This document shows positions 25,801-33,437 of a DNA stretch of 64,000 nucleotides, in pieces (the first letter of the stretch is position 1; each line of letters opens with the position of its first letter). Source of the stretch: Luteimicrobium sp049844995 (GTDB lineage Bacteria; Actinomycetota; Actinomycetes; Actinomycetales; Cellulomonadaceae); assembly GCF_049844995.1 (NCBI RefSeq), contig NZ_JBNCMC010000003.1:496001-560000 (forward strand), in the 5' to 3' direction. Below the pieces are notes generated by a model. That model saw nothing but the letters and a program-made list of their open reading frames with translations. It was not told the origin of the DNA and searched no databases. The position numbers and the translations under genes were made by a program.

Positions 25801-26053
25801 CGCGCACCCGACGGTGGCCGTGACGGTCGCGAAGGTGTCGGACGGCTCGTGGCCGGTGGGCTCGGTCGCGGTGCAGGTCGACGGCCGGACGGTCACGACC
25901 GCCGCGCTGAAGGCCTCGGCGCAGGGCCGACTCACGGTCACGCTGCCGAAGACGTACACGTCGAGCATCACGGTGCGCGCGGTCTTCACGCCGTCGTCGT
26001 CGTACGTCGAGGGCGCCACGTCGCCGACCGTGCGGATCACGCCGCACCGGTGA
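19820..26053 (+). CDS. Giant secreted GH92 alpha-mannosidase with F5/8-type C, PKD and Ig-like domains
   Basis: 2077 aa; ATG at 19820 with AGGAG upstream. Long Arg-rich signal peptide (1 to about 50, ending AQA). Order: F5/8-type C domain (about 94-227), a laminin-G/CBM-like beta domain (234-400), GH92 (409-1140, starting NFVDTRRGTNASG), a second F5/8-type C (1156-1294), PKD-like (1297-1394), the beta module shared with the first GH92 (1397-1590), a second PKD (1595-1684) and four Ig-like repeats to the end. The acid is Glu942 in DYTETDGWNFAF, and the base region reads D1048-E1049-D1050-N1051 in GDEDNGEMSSW. These intact acidic residues suggest an active alpha-mannosidase; the sequence differs enough from the first to expect another linkage specificity. 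No sorting signal. Preceded by its own promoter and LacI operator. Confidence 0.92.
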   Translation: MSLQFSDAGRPPGRTRRRAGSAARIGTVTAVSAALVVTLGGIVAPAAQADDAPAGGTFASSFEKSDAAPLLSTAFSDPVNVSGVRYANGSLLPHVTGVTASAENPPSETAVKAADADSSTKWLVRSATGWLRYQLDAAQTVKQYTLTSGNDSAGRDPKAWTVQGSTDGTTWVDLDSQTGQSFSDRGVTNTYTVAKPGAYAYYRLNITQNNGDSLMQLAGWDVLDGSDVPTPAGPIRTEVGSGPVSSPTAKTNAGFSGTQALRYSGSHLADGKASSTDTLYQDVDIAVGSDSELSYTVFPTMNPSDLEYPATYVAVDLQLDDGTLMSAKGLTDQYGFGADAKDQGSEKALYADQWNKVRVDLSSLAGRHVTKVLLSYDNPGGSAKTSFSGWLDDVKIQHATTIDGSSRTNFVDTRRGTNASGSFSRGNNIPATAVPNGFNFFTPMTDGQSNSWLYNYASSNDAKNLPVLQAIGISHEPSPWMGDRNQLAIMPSLATGTPDAGLSARGLEFSHDDETAQPDLYSVKFTDGIKAEVTPSDHAGVYRFTFPSGAATGTAIVDQVSGTSSLKVAADGTVSGWVDGGSGLSAGASRMFVYGQFDRAPSAVGTATGRTTAQFARFDTASDSSVELRISTSFISLDQAKHSLALEVAGQSFDQVRGAAQKLWNDRLGVIDVPSATQAQKVNLYSDLYRLNLYPNSQSENTGTAADPTWQYASPVSAKSGTASDTATNAKVVDGKIFVNNGFWDTYRTVWPLYSFLYPDVATELVDGFVQQYRDGGWIARWSSPGYADLMTGTSSDASFAEAYLSGAIPTDLALEAYDAAVKNATVLPTSNAVGRKGLDTSEFIGYTSNATGESVSWGLEGYVNDFAIGKMAAKLAADPATPQARVAELTQEASYFTKRATNYVNMFDPAVNFFQGKTPAGAFAKDASTYDPTQWGGDYTETDGWNFAFHAPYDIDGLAALYGGTDGLLKKLDTFFSTPEKGSYGIHEAKEARDVRMGQLGMSNQVSHHIPYLYAAAGEPSKTQAAVREITQRLFVGSEIGQGYPGDEDNGEMSSWYVFSALGFYPLALGSGQYTIGSPLYKDATVHLKGGDLKIEAPDNSKQNVYVKSVDLDGKALDGVNLDESALAGGGTLTFDMSATPTSWGERTSDAAVRTPEVDGTKASYGDTVATDGTDVGALVDDNSRSAVTFASATPSVTWSSTSGPVAVASYTLTNGAGGSVPTAWTLEGSNDGQSWTMLDTRTDQKFAWATQTRPFTVAKPTLYAQYRLHVTATSDGSAPTLAELELLVDTTVQSDAFALYPAKKLAGKVGTSFTGAYATVTGGTSSDPKDFSATVDFLDGEGPQAATVTRSALGAMQITAPHTFDKAGVYTARVWVKQGDKQASEPVTLTVSRDDSLVGAYSITCFTTLGAGISGDCDGNGYTFDAASLAGKGYVPGTTVAVPGTALTFDLPKVAAGKPDTAVAKGQRIALDLGTGATKLSVIGTANENAQHGTATLTFTDGTTQDLAIDYGDWVGAAKSPQFGNIAVALSDDRLKGSGAGDNQAAAVFSTAPVDIPAGKTVESITLPNQENGLGDGLIHVVAVASDGQRTAHTAIAAAGADVAQQATGEAFTATLATVTGGLGGADTATVNWGDETPVGAAEVADGKVTGTHTYAQPGTYTVSVTVDDGEKSVVATTKVVVKDVYHAALTVTPAKVHPGDAVTIKGTGFKPGETVDVTLSATPVATSARSLAATPGVTADEHGSFSTTRTIPAKADDGTYPVLAVGRDSEASASAVVVVEHAKKASSVTLTASPTKVAFGNPVKLTATVTNRATGAVEFFDGTTSLGLVSIVGHKARLTLDTVPVGTHAFTARYAGDDVYTGSSSGTVKVTVAKAHAAVGVPAFSKPSQVYGSSKVAAVTAWVTGATSGTVTFRSGSTVLGTAKVERSGWGYKATATLSSTLRPGTYRSTVAVLGETSTTDGAVSPGSRTPFTVTKPTTSVRVTGSSFRTGAHPTVAVTVAKVSDGSWPVGSVAVQVDGRTVTTAALKASAQGRLTVTLPKTYTSSITVRAVFTPSSSYVEGATSPTVRITPHR

Positions 26054-26089
26054 CGGGCCGCTCCTGACGGAGGGTGACCGCCAGGGGCA

Positions 26090-26285
<196 letters not shown>

Positions 26286-26332
26286 GCCCGGCGGGTCGGA
26301 GCTGTCGGGATCGTCTGGCACGATCGGTGACG

Positions 26333-28213
26333 ATGACCGACACCGTCCGGGGCCCCGAACGCGCGCCCGAGCTCCCCGACCCCGCTGCTGCCCGCCCGTT
26401 CCAGGTCGACCTGCGGGGGGTCGTGGACCTCCTGGGCCGCCACCTCTACTCCGGGCCGCGCGTGTACCTGCGCGAGCTCGTCCAGAACGCGCGCGACGCC
26501 GTCCGCGCCCGCGCGGACCTGGAGCCGGACCGCCGGCGCGACCCGGCCTGGGAGGTGCGGATCCATCCCGCGGACGGCCCGGGCGGAGTGCTGCGCGTCG
26601 TCGACGACGGCGCCGGGCTGACGACGGCCGAGGTGGGCGACCTCCTGGCGACGGTCGGGCGCAGCTCCAAGCGGGACCTGCTCGACCTGCCGCGCGAGGG
26701 GCTGCTGGGCCGGTTCGGGATCGGGCTGCTGAGCTGCTTCATGGTGACGGACCGGATCGTCGTGCGGTCGCGGTCGGTCCGTGGCGACGCGCCCGTCGAG
26801 TGGGTCGGGAGCGCGGACGGCACGTTCTCCGTGCGGGAGCTGACCGGCGACGAGGCCGCGCGGGTCCCCGTGGGCACCGAGGTCCGGCTCGCCGCACGAC
26901 CCGACGACGTCGCGCTCCTCGACCACGACGGCGTGCTGGGGCTCGCGCGCACGTACGCGCGGTTCCTCGACGTGCCGGTGCGCGTGGCGCGGCCCGACGG
27001 GACGTGGGAGACCGTCACGCAGGAGCCCGTGTTCGCCGCGACCGGTGAGCGCAGGGAGGCGCTGGCCGAGCAGGTGCGGGCCTTCGGGCGCGACCTCGTC
27101 AGCGCGGAGCCGTTCGACGCGATCGAGCTCTCGGTCCCGGCGACGGGCACGCGCGGCACCGCCTACGTCCTGCCGTTCGCGCCGCCGCCCGGGGCCCGGC
27201 AGGCGAGCGTCGTGCACCTCGGCGGGATGCTCCTCGACGACCGCTGGGACGGGCTGCTGCCGGACTGGGCGTTCTTCGTCCGGGCGGTCGTGGACACCAC
27301 GGGCCTGCGGCCGACGGCCTCGCGCGAGGCGCTCGTCGAGGACGACGCCCTCGAGCTCACGCGGGCAGAGCTCGGCGCCGCGGTGCGACGCTGGGTGCTC
27401 GAGCTCGGGCTGCGCCGGCCCGGTCGGCTCGCCGAGTTCGTGGCCGTGCACGAGCGCTCGCTCAAGGGGCTCGTCGTGCACGACGACGAGCTCGCGTCCT
27501 TCGTCCTGCGGTGGCTGCGGCTCGAGACGTCCGTCGGGGTGCTGACGGTCGACGAGCTCGTGTCGCGGTACCCGCACGTGCGCTACACGGAGACCGTGGA
27601 CGAGTTCCGGCAGGTCGCCGCCCTCGCGGCGCCGGACCGGCCCGTCGTCAACGGCGGCTACGTCCACGACGCGGACGTGGTCCGCCGGCTGCCCGACGTC
27701 TTCGAGGCCGTGACGATCGCGCGGGCCACGGTCGAGGACGCGCTCGACGCCCTCGACGTGCCCCCGCTCGACGACCGCGCCACCGTCGCGCGGCTCGAGG
27801 ACCGCGCGGGCACCGTGCTCGACACGGTGGGGTGCGACGTCGCCGTGCGCCGGTTCGACCCCTCGGACGTCCCCGCGCTCTACCTGGCCGGGCGCGACGC
27901 GCTCCGGGCCGTCGACCGCGGCGCCGCGCGGCAGGTCGCACCGAGCCTGTGGGCCGGCATCCTCGGCAAGGCGTCGGAGGCCGCGCCGGGCGGCGCGCCT
28001 GCCGGCCCCGCGCGCCCGCGGCTCTGCCTCAACTGGTCCAGCCCGCTCGTGCGGACCCTGGCCGCGACCGACGACGACGCGGTCCTCGCGCGGACCGCCC
28101 AGCTTCTCTACGTGCAGGCGTTGCTCGCGGGGCACCGGCCGCTGCGTCCCGACGACCGCGCGCTCCTCACCGGCGCGCTCACCGACCTCGTCCAGCTGAG
28201 CGCCGCCCGCTAG
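26333..28213 (+). CDS. Hsp90-family (HtpG-like) ATPase, divergent actinobacterial type
   Basis: 626 aa, about HtpG length (624). The GHKL ATPase motifs are recognisable but divergent: N-box ELVQNARDAV (E48, N52, D55) for ELISNASDA; DDGAGL (D91, G93) for DNGIGM; GLLGRFGIGLLSCFMV for IGQFGVGFYSAFMV; and the middle-domain catalytic arginine R331 in PTASREAL for NISREML. All ATPase residues are kept, so a nucleotide-driven clamp chaperone is likely. No C-terminal MEEVD. It is followed 59 bases later by a large TPR protein, possibly a dedicated partner. The start is the ATG at 26333; the promoter may lie in the assembly gap. Confidence 0.85.
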   Translation: MTDTVRGPERAPELPDPAAARPFQVDLRGVVDLLGRHLYSGPRVYLRELVQNARDAVRARADLEPDRRRDPAWEVRIHPADGPGGVLRVVDDGAGLTTAEVGDLLATVGRSSKRDLLDLPREGLLGRFGIGLLSCFMVTDRIVVRSRSVRGDAPVEWVGSADGTFSVRELTGDEAARVPVGTEVRLAARPDDVALLDHDGVLGLARTYARFLDVPVRVARPDGTWETVTQEPVFAATGERREALAEQVRAFGRDLVSAEPFDAIELSVPATGTRGTAYVLPFAPPPGARQASVVHLGGMLLDDRWDGLLPDWAFFVRAVVDTTGLRPTASREALVEDDALELTRAELGAAVRRWVLELGLRRPGRLAEFVAVHERSLKGLVVHDDELASFVLRWLRLETSVGVLTVDELVSRYPHVRYTETVDEFRQVAALAAPDRPVVNGGYVHDADVVRRLPDVFEAVTIARATVEDALDALDVPPLDDRATVARLEDRAGTVLDTVGCDVAVRRFDPSDVPALYLAGRDALRAVDRGAARQVAPSLWAGILGKASEAAPGGAPAGPARPRLCLNWSSPLVRTLAATDDDAVLARTAQLLYVQALLAGHRPLRPDDRALLTGALTDLVQLSAAR

Positions 28214-28272
28214 CCCGGCGCCGCGCGCCCGACCCACGAACGACCCGCCGAACCGAAGGAACGACCCCCACC

Positions 28273-31212
28273 ATGACCACCCACGCCCCCGACGCCCAGG
28301 CCGCCGGACGCCGGATCGACGCCCTCCTCGAGGAGGTCGACCAGACCCCCTTCGGGCCGCACGAGCGAGCCCTCCTGGACGAGGCCGTCGCGCTCGCCGT
28401 CGAGGGCGAGGACGCGGTGCGCGAGTACCGCGCCCGCATGCGGCTCACGGCGTCCGCGAACATGACGGGCGACACGGACACGGTGCTGTCGTCGTTCGCG
28501 TGGTGCGTCGGGATGCACGACCGCGACCCGGAGCGCTTCCCGACCTCGGGCCCCGAGATCGGCGGGGACCTGCTGTGGCACTACAAGTGGATGTCGGGCG
28601 CGCTGTCCCTCAACCCCGTGTTCCCGGCGGAGCAGATCCGGGCCGTCCTCGACGACATGGCGCAGCGGTACGACCGCGCGGGCGTGGGACGCAGCGGCGT
28701 CGTGATGGCCCGGTTCGGGGCCGCCTCCGCGAACGGTTGGGCCGAGGAGGCCGAGGCCGCGTACGCGGAGCTGCAGGCCACGCCGACCGACGAGTACAGC
28801 CACTGCGACGCGTGCGTGCGCTCGGAGACGGCGGAGTGGCTCGCGTCTGTCGGGCGCGAGGACGAGGCGCTGCGCCTGTACGACGAGATGGTCGCGGAGG
28901 GCTACTCCTGCGGCGAGGAGCCCGAGCGCGCCCTGTCGCAGGCGCTCGTCCCGATGCTGCGGGCGGGCCGGTTCGACGACGCCCGCGGCGCGCACCTGCG
29001 CAGCTACCGGGACGCGCGCGGCAACGCGGGCAACCTCGGCATCGTGGCCCGGCACCTGACGTTCTGCGCGGTCACGGGCAACGAGGCCCGCGGGCTGTCG
29101 ATGCTCGAGCGGCACCTGCCCTGGTTCGGCCACGACGGCCTCGACGCGCTCGAGCACTTCGAGGCGCTCGCCGCCGCGGCGCTGCTGCTCGACGCCGTCA
29201 CGGCGACGGGCCACGGGGACGCCCCGGTCCGCGGGTCCGACGGCGCCGAGCTCGTGCCGTTCGTGGGCGAGCACGACGGCCGCTGGGCGGCCGCGGACCT
29301 CGCGCCGGGCGCCTGGGAGGCGGCGGCCCGGATCGCGGAGGCGTTCGACGCCCGCAACGGCAACGACCACTTCGCCCGCCGGCTCGCCGGGTTCCGGGCG
29401 CTCGGCGACGAGCGGTACGACGTGCCGGTCGAGACCGACGCCCCCGCGCCGGCGCCCGTCGAGGTCCCTGACCCCGACCCCGCGGACGCGCGCGGCTGGG
29501 GCGTGCGCGCCCGCGAGCGGGCGATCGTCGGGGACGTGGTCGGCGCGCTCGCGGCGGTCGACCGGGGCCTCGCGGTCGCCGACGACCCGGCTCGCGCGGC
29601 GCTGCTCGGCACGCGGCTCGGGATCCTCGTGGGCGCGGAGCGTCACGACGACGCGCGGCTCGTCCTGACCGACCGGATCGCCGCCCTGCGCGCGTCCGGC
29701 CAGGAGTACCAGGCGGACCTCGAGGAACGACTGGGCCTCGCACTCTTCGGTGCGGCCGGGCCCGACGACGCGGCCCGGCTCGGGGCGGAGGTCGACGCCG
29801 CGCAGGCGGCCGGGGAGCCCGCCGCGGCCGCCGACACGTCGCTCACCCTCGCGGTCCTCCTCGGTCGGTCGGCCGACGAGGGAGCCGACCCGGCGCTCGT
29901 CGGGCCGCGGATCGTGGCGGCGGCGCGCCGCGCGGCGCTCCTGGCGCCGCGCGGGCCCGAGCGCTACGACGAGCTCTGGGAGGGCGCGACGTTCGTCCTG
30001 GGGCTCTCGCTCGCGCAGGGCGGGCCTGCGGAGCCCGCGGGGGCGGCCGAGGGCGCCTTCAACGGACCGTCGGGAGGCGAGCAGGCGCTCGCGGCCCTCG
30101 ACGAGCTCGTCGCCTCGCTCCACGCGAGCCGCGGCAACCGCGCGCGGCTCGCCGACGCCCACCGCCTCCGCGCGCGCCTGCGCGCCGGCTCGGGGAGCTA
30201 CGACCGGGCGCTCGCGGACGCGACCGAGGCCCTCGAGCTCGACCTCGCGCTCGGCGCCCGCGAGCGCGCGACCGACGCGGCGATGCTCGGCGCCGCGATC
30301 CTCGCCGACCTCGAGCGACCGCACGAGGCCGTCAGCCGCCTCCGCCTCGCCGTCCGGCAGGCCGAGCTCGCCGAGTCCCCGCGCGCGATCGGGGCGCGGT
30401 ACGCGCTCGGGCGCCAGCTCGCCGCCGTCGGGGCGTCCGCGGAGGCCGTCGAGGTGCTGCAGACCGTCCTGGAGCAGGAGGAGGCCGAGGGTGCACGCCC
30501 GGCCGCTCGCGCCGAGACGCTCGAGGCGCTCGGGCACGCGTCGCGCGACGCGGACGAGCCGGGCGCTGCGGCGTCCGCGTGGTCGCGCGCCGTCGACCTC
30601 TTCGAGGAGGACGACGCCGAGGCCGGTGCCGCACGGGTGCGCCTCGCCAACGGGACCCTGCACTTCCAGGCCGGGTACGCCCGCGACGCCGTCGAGCTGC
30701 TCGAACCCGCGGTGGAGCAGGCTCGCGAGACCGAGCAGGTCGGCCTGCTCGTCGACGTCCTGCACATGCTCGGCCGGGCGCGGTGCGCCGCGGGCGACCC
30801 GGCGGGCCTGCGCGACCTCGACGAGGTGCTCGAGCTCGCACGCCGGCACGAGGCCTCCTGGCTGGTCGCCGACGTGACCGACTCCCGAGCCCGGTCGCTC
30901 GTCGTGCTCGACCGCCTCGACGACGCCGTGGCGTCCGCGCTCGCGGCGTCGGACCTGTTCGCGGAGGTGGGCGACGCCCGCAGCGGGGCGGGGTCGCTGC
31001 TGTTCGCGGCGCGGGCGCTCCTCGAGGCCACCCGCGAGGACGAGGCCGCCGCGGTCTATCGGGCCGCGGCGGACCAGTTCGCTGGGGCGGGCGAGGCGGA
31101 CGGCGAGGCCGTGACGCGGCTCGAGCGCGCCGACGTCCTCGAGCGGCTCGGGCGCGCCGCGGAGGCGGCCGAGGAGCGGACGGCGGCGGAGGCGGTCTCC
31201 TCGCGCCGCTGA
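28273..31212 (+). CDS. Large TPR-repeat protein paired with the Hsp90-like gene
   Basis: 979 aa with no signal peptide or membrane segment, rich in Ala/Glu/Arg helices. Repeated AEAAYAELQA-, EDEALRLYDEM-, YDRALADATEALEL-, SAEAVEVLQTVLEQEE- and DEAAAVYRAAADQFA-like units are degenerate tetratricopeptide repeats spread over the whole length, with a less regular N-terminal third containing CDACVRS. TPR arrays bind peptides of partner proteins; eukaryotic Hsp90 co-chaperones use TPRs. Its position directly behind the Hsp90-like gene, same strand, suggests an operon and a physical partnership (inference). No enzymatic motif seen. ATG at 28273; weak GAAGGAACGACC upstream. Confidence 0.75.
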   Translation: MTTHAPDAQAAGRRIDALLEEVDQTPFGPHERALLDEAVALAVEGEDAVREYRARMRLTASANMTGDTDTVLSSFAWCVGMHDRDPERFPTSGPEIGGDLLWHYKWMSGALSLNPVFPAEQIRAVLDDMAQRYDRAGVGRSGVVMARFGAASANGWAEEAEAAYAELQATPTDEYSHCDACVRSETAEWLASVGREDEALRLYDEMVAEGYSCGEEPERALSQALVPMLRAGRFDDARGAHLRSYRDARGNAGNLGIVARHLTFCAVTGNEARGLSMLERHLPWFGHDGLDALEHFEALAAAALLLDAVTATGHGDAPVRGSDGAELVPFVGEHDGRWAAADLAPGAWEAAARIAEAFDARNGNDHFARRLAGFRALGDERYDVPVETDAPAPAPVEVPDPDPADARGWGVRARERAIVGDVVGALAAVDRGLAVADDPARAALLGTRLGILVGAERHDDARLVLTDRIAALRASGQEYQADLEERLGLALFGAAGPDDAARLGAEVDAAQAAGEPAAAADTSLTLAVLLGRSADEGADPALVGPRIVAAARRAALLAPRGPERYDELWEGATFVLGLSLAQGGPAEPAGAAEGAFNGPSGGEQALAALDELVASLHASRGNRARLADAHRLRARLRAGSGSYDRALADATEALELDLALGARERATDAAMLGAAILADLERPHEAVSRLRLAVRQAELAESPRAIGARYALGRQLAAVGASAEAVEVLQTVLEQEEAEGARPAARAETLEALGHASRDADEPGAAASAWSRAVDLFEEDDAEAGAARVRLANGTLHFQAGYARDAVELLEPAVEQARETEQVGLLVDVLHMLGRARCAAGDPAGLRDLDEVLELARRHEASWLVADVTDSRARSLVVLDRLDDAVASALAASDLFAEVGDARSGAGSLLFAARALLEATREDEAAAVYRAAADQFAGAGEADGEAVTRLERADVLERLGRAAEAAEERTAAEAVSSRR

Positions 31213-31282
31213 CCGCGCCACGCGTCGGCGCCGCCCACCGGCGCCGGCGGGAGATGTCAGGGGCGTGGGGGAGGATGTCCCG

Positions 31283-32104
31283 GTGCTGACCGTCGCCACC
31301 GTCAACGTCAACGGAATCCGTGCCGCCGTGAAGCGCGGCATGCTCGACTGGCTCGCCGTGCGCGCGCCGGACGTCCTGCTCCTGCAGGAGGTTCGCGCGA
31401 CCGACGAGATCCTCGACGGGTTCTTCCCCGAGGGCTGGCACGTCGCGCACCAGGCGAGCGACCTCAAGGGCCGCGCCGGCGTCGCCGTGCTGTCCCGGCT
31501 CCCGGTGTCGGCCGTGCGGGTCGGGCTGGAGCACCTGCACCCGGACGGCGCGGCCGAGCCGCCCGTCGACACGGGCCGCTGGGTCGAGGTCGACGTCGAG
31601 GTCCCGGGCGCCCCGGGCGTCCTCACCGCGGTGTCGGCGTACCTCCACTCGGGAACCGCCGGGACGCCCAAGATGGACGAGAAGTACGCCTACCTGGAGA
31701 AGGTCACCGCTCGGCTGCGCGAGCTGGCCGTCGACCCGGAGGGGCTCGCGGTGGTCGCCGGGGACCTCAACATCGCCCACCGCGAGGCCGACCTGAAGAA
31801 CTGGCGCGGCAACAGGAAGGCGGCGGGCTTCCTGCCCGAGGAGCGCGCGTACCTCGACCGCTGGTTCGACGAGCTCGGGTGGGTCGACCTCGGGCGCCGC
31901 TTCGCCGGCGACGTCGAGGGCCCGTACACCTGGTGGTCGTGGCGCGGGCAGGCGTTCGTCAACGACTCCGGCTGGCGGATCGACTACCAGCTCACGACCC
32001 CCGCGCTCGCCGCGCGGGCGAAGTCCGTGGACGTGGACCGCGCGGAGTCCTACGAGGCGCGCTTCTCCGACCACGCGCCGGTGGTCGCGACCTACGACGT
32101 CTGA
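31283..32104 (+). CDS. Exodeoxyribonuclease III / AP endonuclease
   Basis: A 273-aa endonuclease/exonuclease/phosphatase-family enzyme that cuts at abasic sites and trims 3' ends in base excision repair. Motifs: VNVNGIRAA, LLLQEVRA (metal Glu), GRAGVAVLSR, VVAGDLNIAHREADL (catalytic Asp/Asn), YTWWSWRG, WRIDYQL and the final FSDHAPVVATYDV with the catalytic His. I use the GTG at 31283, giving the usual MLTVATVNVNGIR start; GGGGGAGG lies just upstream. An in-frame GTG at 31265 would add six residues. The 3' end overlaps the convergent MFS gene by 13 bases. Confidence 0.93.
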   Translation: MLTVATVNVNGIRAAVKRGMLDWLAVRAPDVLLLQEVRATDEILDGFFPEGWHVAHQASDLKGRAGVAVLSRLPVSAVRVGLEHLHPDGAAEPPVDTGRWVEVDVEVPGAPGVLTAVSAYLHSGTAGTPKMDEKYAYLEKVTARLRELAVDPEGLAVVAGDLNIAHREADLKNWRGNRKAAGFLPEERAYLDRWFDELGWVDLGRRFAGDVEGPYTWWSWRGQAFVNDSGWRIDYQLTTPALAARAKSVDVDRAESYEARFSDHAPVVATYDV

Positions 32105-33384
32105 GGCGCGGCCTGCTCGACGGGCTGCTCCTCGTAGCGGGGGAGCGTGGTCATGGTGACCAGCGGCGACAGGACCACGGGGAGCGTCGACGCGGCGGAG
32201 ATCACGACGCCGACCCACAGGGCTGGCACGACGCCCAGCCAGGCGCCGAGCCAGCCGCCGAGGAGCCCGCCGACCGGCATGGAGCCCCACACGATGAACC
32301 GGACGGACGCGTTCATCCGTCCGAGCAGGCGCGGCGGGCACAGGCGCTGACGGAAGCTCACGGTCGCGATGTTGTAGACGACCATCGAGAAGAACGTGAG
32401 CCCGAGCCCGACGACGAGGCTGATCATGGGGGGCCACGGCAGCACGCCCGCGAGGGGCACGAGCACCCCGGGCGCGACCATCGCCAGGGCCGAGACGGGG
32501 ATCAGCCGGGCCTCGCCCACGAGGCGTGCGGCCCGCTCGCCGACGAGCGCGCCGAGCAGCCCGCCCACGGACGCGGCGGACAGCGCGGTCCCGAGCGCCG
32601 CGGGGCTCAGCCCCAGCACCCGCAGGACGAACAGCGTCTCGAGCGCGCTGATCACGGACCAGCCGAGGTTGCCGATCGAGGTGCAGGCGACCATCCGGAC
32701 GAGCAGCGGCTGGTGGAGGACGAACGCGAGGCCCTCCCGGATCTCGTGCAGGATCGGCTTGCGGTCCTCGCGCGGCGGCAGCTCCTCGACGGCGCGGATC
32801 CGCGAGACGAAGACGATCGACAGCAGGTAGGTCACGACGTTGACCCCCACCACGGCGCCGGCCGAGACGAACCGCAGCAGCTGCCCGCCGAGCGCGGGCC
32901 CCGCGACCTGCGCCACCGACGCGGTGGCCTGGAGCTTGGCGTTGCCCTCCACCACGTGGTCCAGCCCGACGAGCGAGGGCACGTAGCTCTGGTGCGCGAC
33001 GTCGAAGAACACCGTCGCGCAGCTCATCACCAGCGCGGCCGCGTAGAGGATCGGCATGGTGAGCGTGTCCGTCAGGGCGCACGCGACGACGGCGGCGAGC
33101 ACGGTCGCCCGGACGAGGTCGGCGCCGATGAGGACGCGGCGCTTGCGCAGCCGGTCGACCCACGCGCCGGCCGGGAGCCCGATGAGCAGGAACGCCGCGG
33201 ACTCGGCGGCAGTCAGCGCGCCCATCTCCCAGGCGGTCGCGGCGAGGGTGTTCACGGCGAGCACGGGGATCGCGAGCATGGCCAGCTGCGCGCCGAGCTG
33301 CCCGAACGCGTCGCCCGCCCAGAGCGCGCGGAAGTCGTGGTCCCGGGCGAGGGACCGGCGTCGGGCGGGGGCTTCGGCGGTCAC
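32092..33384 (-). CDS. MFS efflux transporter
   Basis: 430 aa, about 12 transmembrane segments. The MFS signature after helix 2, GLPAGAWVDRLRKRRVLI, is clear, and the arrangement resembles the MFS_3/enterobactin-exporter-like group of actinobacterial drug or metabolite exporters. GTG at 33384 is chosen because TTGACT (33415-33420, reverse), 18 bases and CACGAT (33391-33396, reverse) end 6 bases before it, giving a leaderless message; the longer frame would run into the divergent regulator's promoter. Divergent from, and probably repressed by, the ArsR-type gene. Substrate unknown. Confidence 0.88.
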   Translation of the reverse strand: MTAEAPARRRSLARDHDFRALWAGDAFGQLGAQLAMLAIPVLAVNTLAATAWEMGALTAAESAAFLLIGLPAGAWVDRLRKRRVLIGADLVRATVLAAVVACALTDTLTMPILYAAALVMSCATVFFDVAHQSYVPSLVGLDHVVEGNAKLQATASVAQVAGPALGGQLLRFVSAGAVVGVNVVTYLLSIVFVSRIRAVEELPPREDRKPILHEIREGLAFVLHQPLLVRMVACTSIGNLGWSVISALETLFVLRVLGLSPAALGTALSAASVGGLLGALVGERAARLVGEARLIPVSALAMVAPGVLVPLAGVLPWPPMISLVVGLGLTFFSMVVYNIATVSFRQRLCPPRLLGRMNASVRFIVWGSMPVGGLLGGWLGAWLGVVPALWVGVVISAASTLPVVLSPLVTMTTLPRYEEQPVEQAAPQTS

Positions 33385-33390
33385 CGTCCC

Positions 33391-33430
33391 ATCGTGACCG
33401 GACCGATTGGGAAAAGTCAATCGGTAAGAT
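33391..33430. promoter_or_regulatory. Divergent promoters with shared operator (MFS / ArsR-type regulator)
   Basis: The 22-bp palindrome CCGATTG-N8-CAATCGG (33403-33424) covers the -35 and spacer of the MFS promoter (TTGACT-18-CACGAT, minus strand) and abuts TAAGAT (33425-33430), the -10 of the regulator. One bound dimer would repress both genes. Confidence 0.7.
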
Positions 33431-33437
33431 AGGTGGC

